Of a stretch of DNA of 6,967 nucleotides, positions 1 to 4,450 are shown in pieces. A program made the position numbers and the translations under genes. How positions within the stretch are numbered: position 1 is the stretch's first letter; each line of letters opens with the position of its first letter. The DNA comes from Candidatus Bathyarchaeota archaeon. Lineage in GTDB: Archaea > Thermoproteota > Bathyarchaeia > Bathyarchaeales > DTEX01. The stretch lies in NCBI GenBank assembly GCA_021158305.1, contig JAGGUU010000051.1, positions 1-6,967 on the forward strand, read 5' to 3'. The notes beneath the pieces were generated by a model that did no database searches, was not told where the DNA came from, and was given only the letters and a program-made list of their open reading frames with translations.

Positions 1-1
1 G

Positions 2-358
2 AAGAGAATCGCTGAGAGAAAACCGAATAGAATGATCATTGAGGCAGTTGAGGCCTTGGAGAAGCTCGGATTTAAGAGACATCTACTAGCAAGTGAGGGA
101 TACAACCTTAAGAAGCTGCAGAGCCTAAGAGACGAGGAGATACGCGAAGTGATGGACGCTTTAAAGAAGACTGGACAGTACAAGAGACTTATGGCGACAG
201 GAAAGGCTTATCCGAGAAGAGAAGAGTTCGAAGAATGGATTGCACGTCAAGATTTACGCAGATTAGCAGAGGTCTTAACGCGGCTCGCAGTCTTGGCGGA
301 GACAAAAGTCTATCTTTTCTGGGAAAAGGCAAAGCCATGTTTAAGTTCAAGTTATTAA
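2..358 (+). CDS. Hypothetical helical protein, 3' part only (start lies left of the window)
   Basis: I do not recognise this protein. The reading frame is open from position 2, ten codons before the first ATG at 32, with no stop and no clear ribosome binding site in front of that ATG, so the gene very probably begins outside the window. About 118 residues are visible. They are hydrophilic and rich in Glu, Lys, Arg and Leu, and look almost wholly alpha-helical, with stretches such as EAVEALEKLGF and RDEEIREVMDALKKTGQYK. Two Trp residues (EEWI, LFWEK) sit in the last third. No membrane segment, Cys cluster or nucleotide-binding motif is visible. The TAA stop at 356-358 is followed within 24 bases by the MarC-family gene on the same strand. 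The two could share a transcript, although an A/T-rich TATA-like stretch spans the stop. Confidence 0.6.
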   Translation, partial: KRIAERKPNRMIIEAVEALEKLGFKRHLLASEGYNLKKLQSLRDEEIREVMDALKKTGQYKRLMATGKAYPRREEFEEWIARQDLRRLAEVLTRLAVLAETKVYLFWEKAKPCLSSSY

Positions 359-367
359 TATAAATTT
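352..367 (+). promoter_or_regulatory. Possible TATA-type promoter of the MarC-family gene
   Basis: An A/T-only stretch (ttattaatataaattta) covers the end of the preceding gene and lies about 20-30 bases before the ATG at 383. A start about 25 bases downstream of its centre would give a nearly leaderless message. An aagga SD-like site at 372-376 argues for a short leader or for read-through from the gene before it. Weak evidence. Confidence 0.3.
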
Positions 368-382
368 ACGTAAGGAATAATT

Positions 383-982
383 ATGTATGAGGAAGCTATA
401 GCGGCTATTCCTTTACTCGCCAAGGCTGTGATCTCCCTATTCATAGTGGTTGATCCACTCGGCAACATACCTATCTTCATTAGTCTAACTGATAGAATGA
501 GCGATACAGAGCGGAAGAGAACTTTTCAGAGGGCAACGATAACCGGAGCTATTCTACTCTTCTTTTTCGCTCTCCTTGGACAGCAAATATTTATTCTCTT
601 CGGAATCTCTATGCGGAGCTTCATGATCGCCGGGGGAATACTCCTTCTCTTAATAGCGGTGAAAATGCTTGTAACTGGAAAGTGGGAGGAAAGCGGAGAA
701 TCGCCGGAGAGCGTAGGCATAGTTCCAATGGCGATTCCGCTTCTGGTAGGTCCCGGAGCAATAACCACAACAATACTGAATATTCGAATCTTTAACTTGA
801 CAATAACTATTCTCTCAATCCTCATAGTCTTCTTTACGGTGTGGTTAATATTAAGATTCATCGATCCGATCTATAAGTTGCTTGGAAAGGCTGGTTCCAT
901 GGTGATATCTAGGGTGATGGCTCTGATAATAGCAGCTATAGCTGTCGAGTATATTCTTAACGGAATACAGGGAATCTGGTGA
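383..982 (+). CDS. MarC/SnatA-family integral membrane protein (putative small neutral amino acid transporter)
   Basis: This is a polytopic membrane protein of the MarC (UPF0056, NAAT) family; 199 residues is a typical length. Family signatures are in order: DPLGNIPIF at residues 24-32, the IAGGILLLLIAVKML segment at 82-96, VPMAIPLLVGPGAITTT at 114-130, and RVMALIIAAIAVEYILNGI at 177-195 near the C-terminus. About six membrane segments can be drawn (roughly 7-29, 52-74, 79-97, 112-131, 138-158, 176-197), with a charged loop at 98-110. An archaeal member, SnatA of Thermococcus, was reported to move glycine and other small neutral amino acids. Bacterial MarC was once linked to multiple antibiotic resistance, but that role was not upheld. 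The substrate here cannot be read from sequence. The ATG at 383 has aagga 6 bases upstream. The gene converges with the minus-strand unit that ends at 1010. Confidence 0.93.
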   Translation: MYEEAIAAIPLLAKAVISLFIVVDPLGNIPIFISLTDRMSDTERKRTFQRATITGAILLFFFALLGQQIFILFGISMRSFMIAGGILLLLIAVKMLVTGKWEESGESPESVGIVPMAIPLLVGPGAITTTILNIRIFNLTITILSILIVFFTVWLILRFIDPIYKLLGKAGSMVISRVMALIIAAIAVEYILNGIQGIW

Positions 983-1002
983 AAAGAATAAAAACAATAA
1001 AG
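981..1002 (-). terminator. T-rich terminator of the permease/small-protein unit
   Basis: Just after the stop codon of the small charged protein, the minus strand reads ttattgtttttattctttt, broken runs of T with no strong hairpin. Archaeal RNA polymerase terminates on such U-rich tracts. It falls in the 27-base gap between the convergent genes and touches the end of the MarC-family gene. Confidence 0.45.
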
Positions 1003-1009
1003 GGAATCC

Positions 1010-1297
1010 TTACTGTTTGTCTTTAGACTCAGCGGCCTTCTCCTTCTCAGCCTTCTCTTTCATTTTCAAGTGTTTCTTGACAACCCTACCTAGGGCTCTA
1101 TTTGCATCTTTAAGGAAACTCTTCTCCTTCTCAAGATCAAGAAAGTCTTCTCTTCTGTCCTCGTAGCCCTTTGGAAGCTCCACGCTCACATTTATCTTTG
1201 GAGTTCCCATTACTTTCTCGAAAGTTTCTCTCTCCTCCTTATATCTCTCCATAGACCTCTTTTCACGCTTTAATATTCTCTCCCTTAAGCCCATCAT
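1010..1297 (-). CDS. Small highly charged protein, unknown function, coupled to the upstream permease gene
   Basis: I do not recognise this 95-residue protein. It is dominated by Lys, Glu and Arg. A helical N-terminal half (about residues 3-29, RERILKREKRSMERYKEERE) is followed by a short beta-like stretch, INVSVELPKGYED at about 35-47. A second helical part ends in a Lys/Glu/Ala tail from about 74 to the end. There is no Cys, Trp or membrane segment, so it is probably a soluble helical or coiled-coil protein. The gene starts 11 bases after the permease stop. GGAAGTGA at 1308-1301 is a near-perfect SD that directly follows the permease TAA. Two ATG codons are adjacent, at 1297 and 1294; the second gives the better SD spacing (6 bases rather than 3), so the protein may be 94 residues. 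Its position suggests co-expression with the permease, but a functional link is only inferred. Confidence 0.72.
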   Translation of the reverse strand: MMGLRERILKREKRSMERYKEERETFEKVMGTPKINVSVELPKGYEDRREDFLDLEKEKSFLKDANRALGRVVKKHLKMKEKAEKEKAAESKDKQ

Positions 1298-1308
1298 TAT
1301 TCACTTCC

Positions 1309-2583
1309 TTACATGCCAAATCTGAGAATTAGATATATGGTTGCAAAGGCGAGCTGAACTATTGTTGTTAAAACACCAGCCTTAGAGAATTCTGCGAAGC
1401 TTAAATTAACATTCTCCTCCTTTAGTGCACCTATGGCGAGTATACAGACGGCACCGCTGACGGGAGTAGCGGCTCCTCCAAGGTTTGTTCCCAAGACCAA
1501 TGCTGACCAAAGATAGTTCATATTTGAATTCATTCCATGCATCATTCCGATTATGGGTGTGTAAGTTAGTGCAACCGCAATATTGCTTACGAAGGCGCTT
1601 AAGAAAGCACTCGACCAGAGGGTTAGTAGAGCTGCGATAAATTGATTTCCATGCGACACGTTTAACACAGCCTCAGAGACAGCTTTTAAAACTCCAGACT
1701 TCTCTAACCCTCCAATAATAATAAAGAAACTTCCTATAAAAAATATCGTTTCCCAATCTATCTGCCGAAAGACCGATCCGGCGTCGACACCGACGACAAC
1801 TAATGCTATAACTGCGCATGCAAGAGCTATAATTTCAGGCCCAACATTCCATCGCTCATAAAGCAAGAAGAGCGTAAGGAAGAGAGCTATTATAAAACCA
1901 GCCTTATAAACCGTTTTTCTATCCTCAATCTCTCCCCATGGGTCATATACTGGAGGAGGCTTCTTCTCGCCGAGTCTCGGCTTATAAAGAAGATATAAAG
2001 TTATTGAGGTTAACACCCAGAGAATTATCTCGCACACAGCTAAGAAATTGAGGAAGTCCAGAAAGCTCAGCCCGGAGGCCATGCCTATAATCATGTTGCT
2101 TGTCGATCCTATCAGCGTGCTTGTCCCGCCTAGATTTATCATTATAGCCGCCGAGACAAAATATGGTACCGGATCATAATCCATTATCCTAGCGATCGTA
2201 CCCGCCGCGGCAGCTATCAGCAATATAGCCGTTACATCGCTCAGAAATAAAGAGACAGCTGCCGAAACGAAGCATAGGGAGAAGAAGAGCACTTTCGGAT
2301 CTCCCTTCGAGTACCTTATAGCATATAGGGCTAAAACTCGGAAGAGACCGCTTCTCTCTATGACCTCAAATGTTACCATTACTCCAACGAGTAGGAGTAT
2401 CACCCTGAAGTCTATGAAGCCTATGGCCTCTTCAGGTGTAAGTGCCCCGTATATGAGACCGAAGAGTACTGTGAGAAAAGCTCCAATTAAAGCGGCTACT
2501 GAAAGCGAGGTTGTCTCTGTTGATGCTAGCAGTAGAGTCAAGAGGTATATTCCAATGAAGACTATGCTTGTAATGTCTAACAT
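1309..2583 (-). CDS. Ion transporter superfamily permease (ArsB/NhaD/SLC13-like)
   Basis: This is a 424-residue membrane protein with about ten or more hydrophobic segments and the two-repeat layout of the IT superfamily, which includes arsenite permease ArsB, NhaD and SLC13/DASS carboxylate carriers. In the first half, SLFLSDVTAILL (111-122) is the helix-break motif, followed by DPVPYFVSAAI (137-147) and NLGGTSTLIGSTSNMIIG (150-167). In the second half the counterparts are SAFLSAFVSNIAVALTYTP (325-343) and LGTNLGGAATPVSGAV (364-379). A charged loop at about 201-225 (KPRLGEKKPPP) separates the halves. Both helix-break motifs differ from the DN pair common in ArsB/P-protein relatives (see findings), so arsenite should not be assumed as substrate; a dicarboxylate, sulfate or other anion is equally possible. 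The ATG at 2583 has GGTGA at 2594-2590, 6 bases away. The gene is the first of a two-gene unit and has its own likely promoter in the gap after hsp20. Confidence 0.9.
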   Translation of the reverse strand: MLDITSIVFIGIYLLTLLLASTETTSLSVAALIGAFLTVLFGLIYGALTPEEAIGFIDFRVILLLVGVMVTFEVIERSGLFRVLALYAIRYSKGDPKVLFFSLCFVSAAVSLFLSDVTAILLIAAAAGTIARIMDYDPVPYFVSAAIMINLGGTSTLIGSTSNMIIGMASGLSFLDFLNFLAVCEIILWVLTSITLYLLYKPRLGEKKPPPVYDPWGEIEDRKTVYKAGFIIALFLTLFLLYERWNVGPEIIALACAVIALVVVGVDAGSVFRQIDWETIFFIGSFFIIIGGLEKSGVLKAVSEAVLNVSHGNQFIAALLTLWSSAFLSAFVSNIAVALTYTPIIGMMHGMNSNMNYLWSALVLGTNLGGAATPVSGAVCILAIGALKEENVNLSFAEFSKAGVLTTIVQLAFATIYLILRFGM

Positions 2584-2686
2584 TTTGCGTCACCGCTTTT
2601 CTGATAATTAAGGGGAATGTTTATTGACACTGAAATAAGCGTCGAAACTAAGATGGTATAACTTTTAGTAGAGAATAATTTTGGTG

Positions 2687-2696
2687 AAATATAAAG
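2687..2696 (-). promoter_or_regulatory. Likely TATA box for the permease unit
   Basis: The minus strand reads CTTTATATTT, close to the archaeal TATA consensus, with an A-rich stretch (actaaaaa) just upstream as a possible BRE. A start about 25 bases downstream, near 2666-2662, would give a leader of about 80 bases before the ATG at 2583. No other box closer to the gene looks better. The gap 2584-2734 holds no credible ORF. Confidence 0.42.
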
Positions 2697-2699
2697 TTT

Positions 2700-2712
2700 T
2701 TAGTTAAAAAAT
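2700..2712 (-). terminator. T-tract terminator after hsp20
   Basis: The minus strand carries six T in a row (2711-2706) shortly after the hsp20 stop, preceded by CCCC and without a convincing hairpin. It fits an archaeal U-tract terminator and sits immediately upstream of the TATA box of the next gene, so the two units are packed closely. Confidence 0.4.
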
Positions 2713-2734
2713 GGGGAGTTTGGTTTTTTATTTG

Positions 2735-3334
2735 CTATTCTATCTTTATAGGCTCTCCCTTCGGCTTTTCCTCCTTCTTCGGCAAGGAGACTTCTAAAAC
2801 ACCATTTTTATAAGAGGACTTTGCCTTTTTGGGATCAACCTTAACTGGCAACTCCACTTCCTTATAGTATTTTCTTTGAGGAGTGTCAACCGATATAGTC
2901 AGGGAGGTTTCGGTTCCGTGAAGCTTTATGTCCTTCTTTTCAACTCCCGGAAGCTCGGCGATTACTTTAACTTCACCATTTGTCTCCATAATGTCGACCA
3001 GCGGCTCCCTTTCCTCTCGAATATCTATGCGAGGTCTACCCGGTCCAGCCGTCGGCTTAATATTCCCGAACTCTCTGATTTGCGGCTTGCCATCCGGACC
3101 GATTGTTATGCTGTATCCATAAACGAACGGTCCCCATTCACGCACGGTTGTTCCATCCGGGAGCTTTTTCTCACGAATGAGGTCGCTTGGAGTTCTCTTG
3201 GAGATCTCTTCGAACTCCCTCCGCATCTCCTCATCGATCTCCCTGAACATCTCCTCTATCTCTTCGAAGAAGCTTCGAAAGGAGAATGGCCACCTTCTCC
3301 GTCTATACCATTTGGACCACCAATCTTCTGACAA
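2735..3334 (-). CDS. hsp20: Archaeal small heat-shock protein, Hsp20/alpha-crystallin family, TTG start
   Basis: This is an ATP-independent holdase chaperone that binds unfolding proteins and assembles into oligomers. The 199 residues divide into an N-terminal arm with a Trp/Arg-rich start (WWSKWYRRRRW, 5-15) and an acidic amphipathic helix (about 20-45), a middle part (about 60-95, with GPFVYGYSITIGPDGKP) typical of archaeal members, and an alpha-crystallin domain at about 110-186. The domain contains AELPGV (126-131) and the signature NGVLEVSLPK (177-186). The C-terminal IKI at 196-198 is the IxI anchor that docks on a neighbouring subunit. The only start codon that fits is TTG at 3334-3332: no in-frame ATG or GTG lies between the upstream in-frame stop (3364-3362) and this TTG, and AGGGGG (3345-3340) precedes it by 5 bases. 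The promoter is separate from the preceding gene, in line with independent heat induction; no regulator site is recognisable. Confidence 0.95.
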   Translation of the reverse strand: MSEDWWSKWYRRRRWPFSFRSFFEEIEEMFREIDEEMRREFEEISKRTPSDLIREKKLPDGTTVREWGPFVYGYSITIGPDGKPQIREFGNIKPTAGPGRPRIDIREEREPLVDIMETNGEVKVIAELPGVEKKDIKLHGTETSLTISVDTPQRKYYKEVELPVKVDPKKAKSSYKNGVLEVSLPKKEEKPKGEPIKIE

Positions 3335-3339
3335 GACAA

Positions 3340-3345
3340 CCCCCT
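3340..3345 (-). promoter_or_regulatory. SD site that fixes the TTG start of hsp20
   Basis: AGGGGG on the minus strand stands 5 bases before TTG (3334-3332). It supports TTG as the true start, because no ATG or GTG is available in frame nearby. Confidence 0.6.
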
Positions 3346-3366
3346 GTTTAAAATAGGAGATTCAGA

Positions 3367-3381
3367 CTATAAATCTTTCCG
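3367..3381 (-). promoter_or_regulatory. Likely BRE/TATA promoter of hsp20
   Basis: The minus strand reads ggaaaGATTTATAG, an A-rich BRE-like stretch followed by a TATA-like box centred near 3371. Initiation about 25 bases downstream (about 3346) would just include the AGGGGG SD, giving a leader of roughly 10 bases. The box lies in the 53-base gap behind the TIM-barrel gene. Confidence 0.5.
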
Positions 3382-3387
3382 GAGACT

Positions 3388-4170
3388 CTATTCAACTGCA
3401 AAGTTTTCTCTGAGGTATTCCAAGGCCATTCTGATGCTCTCGAAGGAGTCTACGCTGGGCCTATCGTTCTCAACGATGTACCAGTCGGCTCCAGCTTCGT
3501 CTCCAGCCTCAATTATGGCTTTGAAATCTATTATGCCCTGCCCCAGCTCCGCAAACTCTTTCGTTCCAAGATTCTTCATATCCTTTATGTGTATTAGGTG
3601 ACATCTTCCCTTAAGATTCCTGATGATGTCTACTGGATCATAGCCTGCATACATGATCCAGTAGACGTCAGGTTGGAAGAATACTAGTGATGGATCAGTA
3701 TTCTCCACGAGCAGATCATATACTGTCTTATCTCCGATCCTACTTTCAAATTCAGCGGCATGATTATGCATTCCAAAGAGCATTCCAGCCTCTTTAATCC
3801 TCTCCCCAATCTCATTCATAATCTTAGCAATCCTTAAGGAGTCATTTAGGCTACTTATTTCCCTCACGGACGGCTCGGACACTATGTATTTGAGGCCGAG
3901 CTTCACTGCTTCCCCGATAACGTCATCCAGCTTATTGATTAGGTTCCTGAAGTTCACATGCACTGATACCGGTGTGATTTTTAAATCGTTTAGGAGACGC
4001 CTGAGCTTATCGGCTGGGACTTCTCCAAAGAGCTGCTCAGTGAACTCCACACCCTTATATCCCATCCGCGAAACAATCTTCAAAGCGTTCACGTAATCAT
4101 CGGAGACTTTATCCCTAATCGTGTAGAGCTGAACTGCAACCTTCAATTTTAGCCACAGCCATAGAATCAT
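3388..4170 (-). CDS. Sugar phosphate isomerase/epimerase-like TIM-barrel protein (xylose isomerase-like/IolE family)
   Basis: This protein belongs to the xylose isomerase-like (AP endonuclease 2) TIM-barrel superfamily; members use a divalent metal to isomerise, epimerise or dehydrate sugars, inositols and related compounds. From the ATG at 4170 it has 260 residues, a normal length. Motifs are VAVQLYTIRD (strand 1, about 11-20), GYKGVEF (about 38-44), FGMHNHAAEF (about 132-141), QPDVYWIMYAGYDP (about 166-179), HLIHIKDM (about 191-198), ELGQGIIDF (about 208-216) and YIVENDRP (about 231-238). Candidate metal or catalytic residues are the Glu, Asp and His in HNHxxEF, QPDxYW, HIKD and VEND. The start is uncertain. 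TTG at 4173 directly follows an in-frame TGA, ATG at 4170 has no SD, and both give an unlikely leader (MILWLWLKL). TTG at 4146 gives MKVAVQLYTIRD, the usual beginning in this family. Substrate unknown. There is no obvious tie to the genes on either side. Confidence 0.88.
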   Translation of the reverse strand: MILWLWLKLKVAVQLYTIRDKVSDDYVNALKIVSRMGYKGVEFTEQLFGEVPADKLRRLLNDLKITPVSVHVNFRNLINKLDDVIGEAVKLGLKYIVSEPSVREISSLNDSLRIAKIMNEIGERIKEAGMLFGMHNHAAEFESRIGDKTVYDLLVENTDPSLVFFQPDVYWIMYAGYDPVDIIRNLKGRCHLIHIKDMKNLGTKEFAELGQGIIDFKAIIEAGDEAGADWYIVENDRPSVDSFESIRMALEYLRENFAVE

Positions 4171-4173
4171 CAA

Positions 4174-4356
4174 TCATGCGTTGATAAGGCTTTTGCTCTT
4201 GTATTCTCCTTTAATACATGAATGTCACAATATGCATATCAGTATCATTTTTTCTCATGCAAGAATCTTTATTCGAGGTTGAGCCGGACGGAATAGAAAG
4301 GGTGTGGAGCCGAATAGAGCGATGAAATAGTTTCGCTTCGCGGCAGAGTAGCATCT
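4174..4356. other. Intergenic stretch, no supported gene
   Basis: This region lies between the TIM-barrel gene and the 29-codon ORF. It holds only short, unsupported reading frames and one A/T-rich patch, roughly 4200-4275. Three similar short words (gaatagaaag, gaatagagcg, gaaatagttt) fall in 4291-4332, and a weak hairpin can be drawn at about 4318-4338. The promoter of the TIM-barrel gene should lie here, but no box at good distance is convincing. The best TATA-like word, TTTATAAA at 4356-4363, would imply a long leader. Confidence 0.4.
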
Positions 4357-4446
4357 TTATAAACCAGCCATTGATGGCGAAGCATTTGACACTATAAGGA
4401 TCAACAGTGATAATAGAAGTAGATACTTGATTTTCCGTCTGTTCAT
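4357..4446 (-). CDS. Small 29-residue hydrophobic peptide with strong ribosome binding site
   Basis: This very short reading frame sits directly downstream of the fusion ATPase. The peptide begins MNRRKIKYLLLLSLLILIVS and ends NASPSMAGL. It has a basic N-terminus, a hydrophobic core of about 13 residues, and then small and polar residues. This is the build of a signal peptide or single membrane helix, and a signal-peptidase-like A-S/A-G context lies near the end. Support for translation is unusually good: a perfect AGGAGG at 4460-4455, inside the last codons of the ATPase gene, lies 8 bases before the ATG (4446-4444), which itself is 4 bases past the ATPase stop. It could be a genuine small membrane protein, or the surviving start of a secreted protein cut short by a frameshift; another frame stays open for about 30 codons after 4365. 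No function can be assigned. Confidence 0.5.
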   Translation of the reverse strand: MNRRKIKYLLLLSLLILIVSNASPSMAGL

Positions 4447-4450
4447 GAGA

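Noticed and set aside
526..861. 111-codon minus-strand frame inside the MarC-family gene
   Set aside because: It is the complement of well-conserved MarC motifs, so it is a shadow frame.
2876..3331. 151-codon plus-strand frame
   Set aside because: It is antisense to hsp20, whose alpha-crystallin motifs and C-terminal IxI are clear; the translation of the plus frame shows no domain.
4201..4212. AAAGGAGA on the minus strand as SD of the TIM-barrel gene
   Set aside because: It stands about 36 bases before the ATG at 4170 and no start codon follows it at usable distance.
4316..4340. Hairpin (gaaa/tttc with agc/gct and a bulge) as terminator or small RNA
   Set aside because: The stem is short and bulged and has no following T run; it is not distinguishable from chance.
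4252..4383. Minus-strand frame of about 38 codons (MLRHQWLVYKDA...) overlapping the 29-codon peptide
   Set aside because: No SD and no recognisable features; it is mentioned only as the frame that a frameshift from the 29-codon peptide would enter.
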